From: Lathyrus oleraceus
Lineage: Eukaryota; Streptophyta; Magnoliopsida; Fabales; Fabaceae
Reading direction: 5' to 3'
Length of the DNA: 64,000 bases
Assembly: GCF_024323335.1 (NCBI RefSeq)
Contig: NC_066585.1
Coordinates: 186,488,184-186,552,183 of the forward strand
The notes under the pieces were generated by a model, which saw only the letters and a program-made list of their open reading frames with translations, did no database searches and was not told the DNA's origin. Numbering within the stretch: position 1 is the first letter of the stretch; each line of letters starts with the position of its first letter. The translations under genes and the position numbers were made by a program. This document shows, piece by piece, positions 47,680 to 58,858 of this stretch.

Positions 47680-48250
47680 TAGATGCACGTACCGAAGTAC
47701 GACACTCAGGATACCAACTTCGTACTCAGCCACCATCGTTGGTGTGCTCAAATGTTATCGGGGAAGCACTGGCTCATTCACCTTAAACTCTCCCCATCAG
47801 ACATCAGAATCCGTTCGGATTCGGGGTCAGGCCCCTCCTCCGGGATAGGTCACTCTCAATCTTTCAATTCGAGTACCTCGAGATGTCTTCATCAGGGACT
47901 TCAAACTTCCTGGACTGATAATCATCAGTGGGCGAGATAACCATACAGTACCCTCCTCTTGATTACTTTCTGGGAGACATATTGAACATCGCATTCAGTC
48001 GACACCATTCGCCCTCTCTTAACCCGTCCGGTCCATGCTGACTTCTCAAGCACGTACTTGATCAGATCCATTTTGGACATCCACAAAGTGGTATGAACCA
48101 GCATACACTGTCTCAGTCGGCGAGCAGCCTATGCCAAAGTACATCAAGTTTGCTCGAGCAGTGAGTGTATTGTTTCACAGTCGATAAACTTTTTGCTTAG
48201 GTAAACTGCATGCTCTTTTCGACAAGACTCGTGATGCTGACACCATACAC
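47680..48250 (-). pseudogene. RNase H remnants of element B
   Basis: Alignable with 57260-57911 of A, where RNase H motifs can be read. Minus-sense short frames have stops and frame changes. The MVAEYE-like piece near 47750 recalls the start of the second, archaeal-type RNase H of Ogre/Tat elements. There is no integrase core between it and the pol tail. Confidence 0.45.
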
Positions 48251-48446
48251 CTCATAGACCCCTTGAGGGCTGTCAAGTACCAGATTAACAGTTGTTTCTT
48301 CCCCGGAGGGTATCAGAATCAGAGGTTCCTGCTACTCATTTTTTTCTTTCCATGCCCCTGGGCAGTCATTATTCCACCTGACCATTTGATTTTTTTTTTC
48401 TTCTCTTTTTTTTTTGTTTTTGGTTCAGGCGTTTCTAGTACTGTTC

Positions 48447-48475
48447 CTTTTTTTTTTTTTTTTTTTTTTTTTTGC
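48447..48475. repeat. Poly(T) run of about 29 bases
   Basis: A homopolymer between the RT and RNase H remnants of B. The same place in A (around 57968-57983) has a shorter run. Both are followed on the plus strand by GCAGG(T/A)TC, so the length difference is ordinary slippage. Confidence 0.85.
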
Positions 48476-48584
48476 AGGATCAACCTCGATTCCTCTTTCG
48501 TTCGCAACATGCCTCGGCAGCTTGCTGGACAGCACTCCATAAGTGCGCTAATTCGAACTCAACAGTATGAGTTATCTCTACCTG

Positions 48585-49120
48585 TCAAACAACTTGATCC
48601 ACCGGATGCCTCTCTTCTGCTTGGGACTTTGCCATCATGTCATCAACATGGCATTTGCTTTCACGATGAATCATATCATGAAACAAAGTCACCCTAGACT
48701 TCTGATACTTGGCACCGGCCTTCTCGATACTGAACGACATCACCTTATAACCAGAAGGTGCCCCTTGTGTGATGGACATGGTTTACGTCATATCATCTGG
48801 CAACAATTCAGTCTGGTCTCGGCCAAGAAGCCATCCATGAAGATAAACTGAGCATTATAATCAACCAATACCTCGTTGTGACGTACCGGGAATTCATCTT
48901 TCAGATTAGCTCTGCTCACATCTCGACAGTCCACACACATTCTCATCTTTCAGCACCGGTTTTCGCTTCCCTGGAGGGCAGTCTTCTCTCCATGGTAACT
49001 CGTGCCTCCACAACATTGGTATCTTACCTTGGTGTATCTAGATACAACCAGGCGCACATATACCATCCTGTTCTTGACTTGCCTCTGAAGCGGCCTCAAT
49101 ATTCGCTTTCTGACCTCGGC
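48585..49120 (-). pseudogene. Reverse transcriptase remnant of element B
   Basis: Minus-sense frames show RT segments in order: MCVDCRD and then FIFMDGF (motif A region), YKVMSF with KAGAKYQ, and HVDDMMAKS in place of the usual YVDD. Frames change between segments and stops occur, so no active enzyme can be made. A has lost much of the middle part. Confidence 0.65.
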
Positions 49121-49553
49121 GGTGCTTGGAGCAACAATTCTGAGCACTCCTCATGCGGTTGAATCATCTTCTCCTCTGGTTTCAACGACCCGGCTAATTC
49201 CAACAAATCACAATCTTCTTCGCCTTCTCCTTCGGCATGATAGATCGAATTGTCGAAGTCATACAAAGGTGTAACCAAATTGTTATCGATGAGATCAGGA
49301 GGGTAATCACTTTTGAGGTTGGACCGAGACAAATTCAAAAGGAAATAGAACGAAAAACATTGCCATTTTTTTATTTTTCAAAACTACAAAAAAGTGAAAA
49401 ACAGGGAACACCGTTGTTAATTACAAAAACATCCATTTATTACTGATGCAAAAGGTTGCATAATGAAACACATGAGATGGCCCTTACAATGGACCATTAC
49501 GTTTCGGGCAAAACGTATGGCTTTCATGCAAACAAAATTAAAACACAGAAATA

Positions 49554-50921
49554 CTACACTTCCGGATGAGCGACAGTGATGCTTTTGGAGGCCCTCCAAT
49601 CGCCTGGCACGCACGACTTTATCCACAGCTCGAGCTCGCGGTCACAGTCAATCTCTTCATTCACTGAACAAGCATGATCAGAATCCAGCATTCCTGCACT
49701 GACAAAGATGTACGGTGGACGACGTCCTCTGTTTGGTCTAGACGACTCTTGATCTGGATAACCAATCCCGAACATGTCTGCCTTTACCACTATGTCAATG
49801 ATTTTACCCCAACCTCGGGCCTCTTGGTTCTTCACCACTTCCAGAGCTTGTTTATAAGAAGAAATGGACAGCTTCTTCTCTTTCTCCGCAACAAGGGCAT
49901 TCTCCACCTGGACGGTTTCTACTGCCAGACTGGGTGCTCTACATCTTACATAGTCCATTTCTACTTTCTTCATCTTCTGGGTCGTATCTCTCATCAACGC
50001 ACACCCCTCTGTGGCAACGGCCGCACAACAATTATCACTAACAGGGAAAACTCCATCCTGCACCAGCGGTTTTGGGACCACAGCCATTGGAACCTTTAGC
50101 TGATCTTCCTCAGTCACCCCCATTCCTCTCTTGTCCTTTTTCACCATCTTCATCTTTACAGGACCCTTCCTGGGTACAGGGTTGACATCCCCCTCCATGA
50201 TCTGTGCCAAACTGATGATCTTGGAGTCCACCATGTCCTGGACGACATGCTTGAAAGCTTTACAACCCTCAGCACTGTGCCCGGGTGCCTCAGAATGGAA
50301 TTCACAACTGGCATTCTCATTATAGTGTGCAGGCCTCTTCTGTTGTGTTATGGGAATCAAAATCCTTGGCCGGACTAACCCCAAATCTCTCAATCTCCTG
50401 AACAAAAGGGTATAAGTCACAGGTGGTTCCTCAAACTGACGATCCTCCTTCTTCTTCTTCACCTGTCTCTTAGCTCTCGGTGCCTTCTGTTGAAGTGGTG
50501 GTTGTTGCGGGGGTACAGGTGAGTTACCAACAAGAGTGGTTACATCAACAGCATAAGGATGATAACGATCCTTACTGCGTTCTTTCTTTGCTAGCACACC
50601 ACTTGACTCAACCTCCTTTTTGAGCGGACCACTGTCAGAGCGTTTCTTTGCTACCGAGCCAGAGGGATTTGTTACATCGGATGATGGAGCCTTTCCATGA
50701 ACTTTCTCCTTGATCATCCAGCTCTCAATCCTTTCCAATCTCTCAGACATGGCTTTCTGCCCCAAGGCAAGCCCTTGCACAATACTGAACAATCCCCTCA
50801 TCATCTCTTTCAGTTCAAGGATGTCGGCGTTGGGAAGATCCATCAGCTTGGATTTGTTGAGTCTGACTGTATGTCTGAATGGAAGAGCTATGCGCACCGG
50901 TTGACACCTACAAAACAGCAA
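49554..50921 (-). CDS. Gag-like protein of element B, shortened Ogre/Tat type
   Basis: An open frame of 455 codons. The frame starts at TTG (50921) inside a likely intron end, and the first ATG is at 50843, giving 429 residues. From the first codon, a predicted coiled-coil-like segment spans about 30-72. A basic, proline-rich linker (about 80-165) follows, then LRDLGLVRPRILIP (about 178-190) and a C206-X2-H209-X5-H215-X4-C220 knuckle as in Ogre/Tat Gag. The C-terminal part (about 335-455) recalls the linker and protease end of Ogre. The central Gag core typical of autonomous elements is missing. The frame is intact in both A and B. Confidence 0.75.
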   Translation of the reverse strand: MLFCRCQPVRIALPFRHTVRLNKSKLMDLPNADILELKEMMRGLFSIVQGLALGQKAMSERLERIESWMIKEKVHGKAPSSDVTNPSGSVAKKRSDSGPLKKEVESSGVLAKKERSKDRYHPYAVDVTTLVGNSPVPPQQPPLQQKAPRAKRQVKKKKEDRQFEEPPVTYTLLFRRLRDLGLVRPRILIPITQQKRPAHYNENASCEFHSEAPGHSAEGCKAFKHVVQDMVDSKIISLAQIMEGDVNPVPRKGPVKMKMVKKDKRGMGVTEEDQLKVPMAVVPKPLVQDGVFPVSDNCCAAVATEGCALMRDTTQKMKKVEMDYVRCRAPSLAVETVQVENALVAEKEKKLSISSYKQALEVVKNQEARGWGKIIDIVVKADMFGIGYPDQESSRPNRGRRPPYIFVSAGMLDSDHACSVNEEIDCDRELELWIKSCVPGDWRASKSITVAHPEV

Positions 50922-50932
50922 ATGGGTTAGTA
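50907..50932 (-). other. Candidate intron 3' end upstream of the B Gag-like frame
   Basis: In element sense a perfect TACTAAC branch-point consensus (50926-50932) is followed by a T-rich tract and TTTTGTAG, with the splice boundary between 50908 and 50907. The branch A to AG distance is about 19 nt. The identical arrangement is in A at 60213-60237. Confidence 0.5.
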
Positions 50933-52092
50933 TGACTCACGCATGCAATGTCTATCCGTACCAAGAATATTCCTTTGATTTTGGTTTCACAGAGACAGAT
51001 AATTTTTTCATCAATAACATTCTGACATCTGGATATCTCTCAACCAGAATCTTAATCAAAAAGTGGGGCCCTGAGTACGGATAGACACGAGTTGAATGCA
51101 GATGAATGCGATGCAAATGCATGAATGCGAGTCACTGCGCCACCAAGTCATCTGAAGACCCATTCTCTGAACTAGTCACAGTCATCGGGACTAAGTCACC
51201 ATAAATCCGACTCGGGGAGTTCCGAAATAAACGGAACTGGAGATTACATCACTATCATCACAGGAACATCCACTGAACGGATGACAGTCAGATCCTCTGA
51301 ACAGGTACTTTCAAATTCAACCCGGGGATCCGAAATAAACGGAACCCATTGATAAACCACGGACAGAACTCCGGCGTCCCAGAAATAAATGTTTATAAAT
51401 TTGGCTGAACCAAAGTCACCATCACAGCACCACTGGCAGAAACCGTATCTGTAGAGATCAAACCCTCCCCTCACTGGTAGGTTCTAAGAACAGAAGTTTG
51501 TCAGCTTCAGCCCCTCAGTCGAGAATAATACGTTTACCACTGAAGGTTTGGCATTATTACGGGATAAAAGACCTCTGCTGACTCCCCTCAACAGGATATC
51601 CTAAAGCAAGTTCCCAGTCTCGGGGTCCTCGGATTGAGCAGCGAGAATGCGCCCACCAGAGCTAACATAAACGCGTCTCGGAGGAGAGGCCTCGACTGAG
51701 TTCTCGGGAAATGGTCACCAGAGTCGACGATTTCTAAAGGAATATCTGTCGTTATGGAACACCCATAGGATAAAATATATCCAACAGAAACCTCGTCTGG
51801 AATGTGGGTCTCATGAACGACTTAACGTAGCAACATACCACGCAAGCCTCATGACTATCCACTCTAACACCTATGTGTACACTCAAGCCTGGGTAGTGGG
51901 CTTATCTCTCATAGAACAGTCCCAACCCAACAAACAAACAACCCACAGAACCCCCAGATACAACAAACATATGTACACGAATGCAATAAGACAGAGCAGG
52001 TAAATGCGGAGAATAAATAACTGTACAAAAGAATAAACACCCAACAAACAAGAAACCTACAAAAGCTAGGAGGGACTCGCTTAGGGAAACTA
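50933..52092 (-). mobile_element. 5' leader of element B between primer site and Gag
   Basis: About 1.2 kb without a convincing frame. Stop codons are frequent in element sense. It probably contains the intron whose 3' end is at 50907. It is alignable with A at 60238-61240. Confidence 0.6.
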
Positions 52093-52112
52093 TATCCCCA
52101 GCAGAGTCGCCA
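52093..52112 (-). other. Primer binding site of element B
   Basis: In element sense TGGCGACTCTGCTGGGGA lies two bases from the 5' LTR end. It is complementary to the 3' end of a plant tRNA-Arg with about one mismatch, from memory of that tRNA. tRNA-Arg priming is known for Ogre elements. Confidence 0.8.
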
Positions 52113-52432
52113 GCTGTCGCAACCCGAAAAATACAGAGGTGCGAAAAAACAACCGGCGAGAAAAATGATGACAGAAGAGTCGCCACCGTGCGTTATTTAT
52201 CCCAAAGGAGGGAAAGGAAATGCTCGAAGTAAACCTGGAGAAAAGGAAAGGAAAAGACAAGGTCTCGCAACCAAATCTTGGGTTCGGGAGTCGGTTATGC
52301 GAAGGGAAGGTGTTAGCACCCCTACGCATCCGTAGTACTCTACGGGATCCACTCTTGTTGTTCTTGTCTAAAGGGTGTATGTTTATCTAATGTACTATTT
52401 ACTAAAAGGGTCAAGAGAAAAGTGACTCGCAC

Positions 52433-53133
52433 GGATATTGCATCCATTGCATACGCATCTCATCTGGAATGAGAATCAGAGTCTTCGTAGCTCGGCTACC
52501 TATGGGTGAAAGAGATGTGTGCTCGCTAAGACATCGCGTCTTATGCCTACGTATCTCATCGGGAATGAGAATCAGAGCAAAAACGTAGTTCAAACTAACT
52601 ACGGGAATAAGGGTCTCGATTGCAACTAGGGCAAGAGAAAAGGAAAGTCTCGATCGCAACGAGGGCGAGAGAAAGGATCGCAACAAGGGCGAAAGCAAAC
52701 AAGGATTAGTTGTTAGTCGTTAGTCAAACTCGGCAAGACATCGCATCTTGTGCCTACGTATCTCATCTGAACGTGAGAATCAGAGTTGCCGTAGTTCGGC
52801 TAACACGCACACAAACAAACACAGGCAAACGTGGAGCCTGACTGCCAATCACTGGACTTACATCAGCATCCGAACCAAAACACACACAAAGAGGCAAACG
52901 TGGAGCCCGACTGCCAATCACTGGACTTATGTCAGCATCCGAACCCAAAACAAACTCACACTGGAACCCAAATGCCACTCGATGGACTTACATCAACTTC
53001 CGAGCACACAACAACACACACAAGGGGGTTGAGACACAAAGGTTGAAAAAGAAAAAAGGGCGCCCGGAGAGATCTCGCACGATCTCCTGCCTACGTACCT
53101 CATCTGGTATGAGAATCAGGGCGACGTAGTTCC
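52433..53133 (-). other. Four structured leader modules in the B 5' LTR
   Basis: Identical to the modules at 30315-31015. This is the copy that would be transcribed as the 5' leader of B RNA. Confidence 0.7.
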
Positions 53134-54857
53134 CCTACATAGGGACACAGGGCTAGCCTAACCAGATAACAGAGGGAGACACAACTAGGGAGACTACGAC
53201 TCGAGCCTAGATGTTATCATGCAAAATCATCCCTAAGTTAAGGTTTCTAGCTAACTTGCACAGGAAGCAAGCCTAAACTAAACCTAACTTGCACAGGAAG
53301 CAAGTCAAACAAACACACAAGCACAAGTAACACACACTATATGCAAGCAATGGGCTCAAACAAGGTTAGGTTTTAGTCGAGGGGTCATATCAACCTCAAC
53401 AAACAAACCACTGGAACTGGGTAGTGTTAGCTCTTAACCTTGCCATTGGGAGGCTAAGATGAAGCAGATGAAAGGAGATGAGGGGTGTGCCTCATTGCTC
53501 TTATCCCTGGCCAGGGAGAACATTTGAATATCAGAAGGTGTGGGAGTTCAGGAAGTAGGAACTCTCTCCACAAGTTAGACTCAATAGATCTTGGGTTTTT
53601 ACTCACTATGCATCAATACAGGTAGTATGAGCAAGGTGAGTGACACACAGAATAGCAGGGGATAGATTGCATATCCCTTGGGTTCTGCCAATTGCCTCTT
53701 CACTTAGGAGGTCTTTGAATATGTACAAGGACAATTTTAAACATTCACAAACATTGCCTCTTAAGGAGGACTTCAGACAGTTGCCTGGCCAAGTAACAGG
53801 CCAGGTCTTCCAGACTACATGAAGTAAAGAAGTTATACCTCAATGCAAATTGCTTATCAAGCAAAGCAAAGCAAAGTTCACAAGGAACTAAAAGCAACTA
53901 AAGGTACCTGAAACCAGTCAGACAAAATCAGTACACAACTCAAAGTTAAAGCAGAACGAGATAGAGATCAACAGTCACACAATCAGTTAAATGTGCAATG
54001 CACAAGGCTCAAGGCATGTGAGCCAAGCAACCTACAAGACAAACAAGTTAGTACTGATAATCAATCAAGCATCAATCAATTTGTATTGATCTCCCTAAGG
54101 CAACTGCTTCTTATCCTGAAAAAATGAACTCAAACATGAGTAACAGGACCACTAGGACAAGCCTAGGGTCAAAAGGGGATGAGAAAGTCAAAACAGCAAA
54201 TGGCAAGTGTCCAAAATCAAGTTCAAATAATCAAGAGACAAACTCAATTGGTTCCACAATCATATCATTCATCATCATCATTTCATGAACAAATTAGGTC
54301 AAGGCATGGCATTTAGAAGCCCATAGAAGTCAACAGCAAGACTTAACTCAAAACCAATCTCAAACATTTCAAAAAATCAGCAAATAAATCATGGTCAAAC
54401 ACAACCCATAGCATGGTAATCATGTCAAATTTCAATTCATTTGGACAAGTAGAAGGTGGTCAATGAAAATCAGAAAGGCAAGGCAATTTTAAGCATGCTC
54501 AAAGAAGTCAACCAAACATGCATCAACTTCAAAAAATCATAAATCAGTGATAGCATATGAGAAATGAATGGGATCAAAACCGTGGCAAAGCTTATGGTGT
54601 CTACTAATCACATATCAAATTTCATGTCCACCTAATAAGGTATGAGAATTTCACAGATGAAATGGGAGCATGTGTCACAAAAAGTCAACATAAGACCAAA
54701 CAGGGGAGAAAAATCTCAAACAAATAGGAAATGCCACAAACAATCCCAAGAAAATATCACATGTAAACTAGACATACTCAAGTACATTCATGCAAAAACT
54801 CAATCCAATTTGAGGTCAAGAGGCATGGTATTGAAAATCATCAAGTTGCACATCAAT

Positions 54858-54880
54858 GGTGTGACACAAATTGTCACACC
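54858..54880. repeat. Conserved LTR palindrome (B 5' LTR)
   Basis: Identical to 32740-32762. Confidence 0.8.
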
Positions 54881-56068
54881 CTACTTCAAAAGAATCATAA
54901 CTCAATGACCAGAGATGATAAATTCATAAACTCTATACCAAAATCACCATGGATGTGTCTAGTTTATGCACAAAAAATTTGGAAGCCATTGGACAAAGCA
55001 TCATCATTTCACAAATGTTTTGGTAAAAGGTACAAAATATTGTCACATGTCACAAACCCTAATACCAATTAAAATACACTTATCCAAAAAATCAGGAAAA
55101 ATATGATAATAAACTAGAGATTGTGATGAACACAATGCAAAAATTCCCATGAAATTTGGATTTAAAATGAAAGACTTATGAATTTTGCAAGTTTGTGTAT
55201 CAAATTGAAATAAACATTGAAAACAAATATGATTTAATGGGTCAAGTGGCACGGGCGATGGCAAATTTGTAAATACCGGACCAACTAATCAAAACGCAAC
55301 GCTTTGGTACATGAGAATGAAATAACGTGATTGGCCAGTATGAATGCACAGTGTCATGCAACGTGAAAGAGGATTTTCTGGGCAGCACACGAACTTAGGG
55401 TTTACATGAACAGTATCATCATCTTCAACAATCAACTCACGAAAATAATTTTCCAGAAATTCAAATTGAATGCATCATTGGACTCAGCAAACATCACACA
55501 ACATGAATCCATCATTCATTTTCATTAAATCAAAATAACCAGCATGAATCGAACAAGAACAATAATGAACACAAAAATTCATTTCCACATAACTTCAAAA
55601 ATACACAATCATTTTCAAAACCAAGACCACCATAGAACTCAGCATGCAAAGACCTTTCCAAAACATGTTAAGATTTAGCAAATGGTAGGGTTCGAAATCT
55701 TACTTGATTTTGAAGAAAATAGTGAAACAGTTAGGATTTGGATGTTTTAACTCGAAACAGATGTAGCTTCCAGCTTGTATTGATGGATGATGAAGGGAGT
55801 TTGGCTCAGGAAAGCTTGAGATGGCTCAAACCAACTCTGCCATTGATGAGTTCTTGATGAAGCAGTGGAAGGTAGGGCTTTACAGTCGAGATTTAGGGCT
55901 TGCAACAACTTTCAAATGGTTAGTACATGATGAAACCAACAAAACCAGCTCGAGTTCTCTTGAGGTTTTTGGCAGAAAATGCAAAAATGAGAAAGTGGTG
56001 TGTTTGAGAGAAATGAGTTTCTGTTTGTGAATGTGTGGCTGCTAGGGTTTGTTTCAGCAGAAAAATGA

Positions 56069-56076
56069 CATATATA
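56069..56076 (-). promoter_or_regulatory. TATA-like box of the B 5' LTR
   Basis: Minus-strand TATATATG, the box expected to drive B RNA. Confidence 0.5.
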
Positions 56077-57119
56077 CTGTGATTAAGGTTTGGTTAATGT
56101 TTGGTTAGTGAGTGGTAAACAGAATTTGCTAAATGGATGTTTTTGCTAATTGGTCAATTTTCACTCAAATGGCAAGGTTTGTGGTTGCAGCTGCGAAAGT
56201 GGGTCTTGTACACACTCCAAATATGATTTCTTAGCAATTTCAATTGGCAAAATATATTGGAAAGGCTTAAATTGCAAAATCACTTTTTCACCTCACTTGA
56301 AATAATTCAAGTCACTTCAAAAAGTGCCATTTTGATTGGTGAGTTTTTGGTAAATTGTGATGACATATTTGGAAAGAGGGCATCAAATGTGACTTGTAGC
56401 AAAAAACCCCACCCAATTTGGCCAAATGGTTTGGAAGATATGCCACTTTGAAGTTCAAAATTTTTTGAGAATGATTTGATCATAACTTGCCAACCATTCA
56501 TGGGAATTGAGTGTTCTTGGACTTTTTGAAAATGGGAGAACAAGATCTTCAACTTTCATGTTGGGAAAAAATTCATTTGAAGCTTTTATCATGATGTAAT
56601 TTTGAGGATCAAGACTTTCCATTTTTGGCAAATTCCAATTACAGGTCAACTTTCTATTTTTGGAAATTTCTTGTTTGACTTCAAATTCTTCCATGATGAT
56701 GTTTGACATGTTATATGAGGCCTATATGGACATGAATGAACCCCTTCAAACCATTTCCCACCTTGAAATCCATAAAATCAGGCACAGTTGACCACAGTTG
56801 ACCATGGTTGACTTTTTAGGGTTTCTGGTGAACTGAGCCATGACTGATGACTTCTGGGCACCCAATCTTTGACCAAAACACTTCAAAAGGACCCCTAGGT
56901 CATGTGAACATGTTGGACCAACCCTAGGGCCTTGCCTCAAAGGAAAATGCACTGACTTGCTTGATTGACTGATCTCCTGACTAGTTTGACCTAATTCTTC
57001 TGAATGGCTTGCACTTGGGCAAAAGGGACAATGCAATGCTATGCAGTGGACTATGTTAAATGTTAATGACCTAATAATGAAAATGTATGCAATGATAGGT
57101 GCAAATTTGAGGTGCTACA

Positions 57120-57124
57120 ATACC
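57120..57124. repeat. Target-site duplication atacc (right) of element B
   Basis: Exact repeat of 29992-29996. Confidence 0.95.
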
Positions 57125-57310
57125 GAGTCCTCATCCACTCGCCCTTTTCTAACTTCTCATCCATCTGGACTCTCCACAATGAGATCTGGCCTCCAGCAGG
57201 CAATATCACTTCCATCCCATACTGAATGAGGAAGGCGCCGCCCCAGTAGATGCACGTATCGAAGTACGACACTCAGGATACCAACTTCGTACTCAGCCAC
57301 CATCGTTGGT
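57125..57310 (-). pseudogene. Integrase C-terminal and second RNase H fragments of element A
   Basis: In minus sense the frame passes from MVAEYEVGIL, like the start of the archaeal-type RNase H, almost directly to YGMEVILPAG and EKLEKGEW, which belong to the integrase C-terminal region. The rest of RNase H and the whole integrase core (zinc finger and DDE) are therefore deleted. Element B cuts this frame at 57125. The continuation of the domain is on the other side, below 29992. Confidence 0.6.
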
Positions 57311-57511
57311 GCTTTCAACTGTTATCGGGGAAGCACTAGCTCATTCACTTTAAACTCTCCCCATCAGACATCAGAATCCGTTCGGATTCAGGGTCAGGCC
57401 CCTCCTCCGGGATCGGTCACTCTCAATCTTTTGATTTGAGTACCTCGAGATGTCTTCATCAGGGACTTCAAACTTCCTGGGTCGAGAATCATCAATGGGT
57501 TGCTGGGATAA

Positions 57512-57911
57512 TCATACAGTACTTCTCTTGATTGCTTTCTGGGAGGTATACCGAACATCGTATTCAGTTGACATCATTTGCCCTCTCACAACCCGTCCGG
57601 TCAATGCTAGCTCCTCAAGCACATACTTGATCAGATCCATTTTGGACATCCACAAAATGGTATGAATCAGCACACTGTCCCAGTCGGCGAACAGCCTATG
57701 CCAAAGTACATCAAGTTTTCTCGAGCAGTGAGTGTATTGTTTCACAGTCGATAAACTTTTTGCTTAGGTAAATTGCATGCTCTTTTCGACAAGACTCGTC
57801 GTGCTGACACAATACACACCTCATAGACCCTTCGAGGGCTGTCAAGTACCAGATTAACAGAATCAGAGGTTCCTGCAACTTATTCTTTTTCCAATGCCCC
57901 TTGGCAATCAT
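57512..57911 (-). pseudogene. RNase H remnant of element A, frameshifted
   Basis: The frame ending upstream at 57911 reads RKEHAIYLSKKF and DCETIHSLLEKT, typical of Ty3/gypsy RNase H. A second frame (57745-57512) continues with MDLIKYVLEELALTGRV and YTSQKAIK. The two are out of frame with each other, so at least one indel separates them. Confidence 0.75.
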
Positions 57912-58064
57912 TATCCTACCTGACCGTTTGATCTCTTTTTGTTTTCGGTTCAGGGGTTTCTTGCATTTTTAATTTTTTTTTTTTTTTGCAGGTTCGACCT
58001 CGATTCCTCTTATCCGTTCACAATAAGCCTCGGCAGCTTACCGGACAGCACTCCACAAGTGCAC

Positions 58065-58403
58065 TCATTTGGACTCAACAGTATGAGTTATCTCCACCTG
58101 GTCAAACAACTTAATCAAGTCCACCGGATGCCCCTCTCTTGTTCGGGACTTTGCCATCATGTCATCAACATGGTATTCGCTTTCACGATGAATCATATCA
58201 TGAAACAAAGTCACCGTAGCTCTTTGATCCGTGGCACCGGCCTTCTTCTTCACTAGAGGATAGTCTTCTCTCGATGGTAGCTCGTGCCCCACAACATGGG
58301 TATTCCACCCTGGTGTATCTGGATGCAACCAGGTGAAGATATCAACCTGCTCTTTCAACAGGGCTACCATTCTGCTCTCGACTTGCCTCTGAAGCGGCCT
58401 CAA
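58065..58403 (-). pseudogene. Reverse transcriptase remnant of element A, with internal deletion
   Basis: The 112-codon frame joins the pre-RT segment (VDIFTWLHPDTPG) to KKAGATDQRATVTLF and HVDDMMAKS. The fingers and motif A region, still recognisable in B, are missing, and YVDD is HVDD. It cannot encode an active enzyme. Confidence 0.75.
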
Positions 58404-58858
58404 CTTTCATTTCCCTTCTGAACTCGGCGGTACTCGGGATTACCATCTTGACTCGCTCCTCGTGCGGTTGAATCACCTTCTCCTCTTGTTTCAACGCCCT
58501 GGCTAATTCCAACAGATCACAATCTTCTTCGCCTTATTCTTCGGCATGATAGATCGGATTGTCGAAGTCATACAGAGATGTAACCGAATTGTTATCGATG
58601 AGATCAGGATGGTAACGTTTGTGGTTGGTACCAAATGAATCAAAAGGAAAGAGAATAAAAACATTGCCATTTTTATTTTTATTTTTTAAAACTGCAAAAA
58701 GTGAAAAACAGGGAACACCGCTTTTAATCACAAAAACATCCATTTATTACTGATGCAAAATGTTGCACAATGAAACACATGAGATGGCCCTTACAATGGA
58801 CCATTACGTTTCGGGCAAAACGTATGGCTTTCATGCAAACAAAATTAACACAGAAAAA

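Larger units (their letters stand above)
29997..57119 (-). mobile_element. Element B: complete Ogre-like retrotransposon carrying a nested copia element
   Basis: LTRs at 29997-35001 and 52115-57119 are 5005 bp each and collinear without indels (constant offset 22118), with about 13 differences counted by eye. The 5-bp duplication atacc flanks both ends. The polypurine tract (35002-35014) and tRNA-Arg-like primer site (52093-52112) give minus orientation. Without element C the length is about 19 kb. Internally it has a Gag-like frame, degraded RT/RNase H and a pol tail, so it probably moved using proteins from an autonomous relative. Confidence 0.95.
52115..57119 (-). mobile_element. 5' LTR of element B (5005 bp)
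   Basis: Collinear with 29997-35001. Structured modules are at 52433-52495, 52528-52592, 52734-52799 and 53069-53133, that is, 0.3-1.0 kb before the primer site in the RNA. The TATA-like box is at 56069-56076. Confidence 0.95.

Noticed and set aside
48447..48482. Plus-strand poly(T) plus TTTTGCAGG as a splice acceptor
   Set aside because: It is antisense to the element, lies in degraded pol and varies in length between A and B, so a slippage run is enough to explain it.
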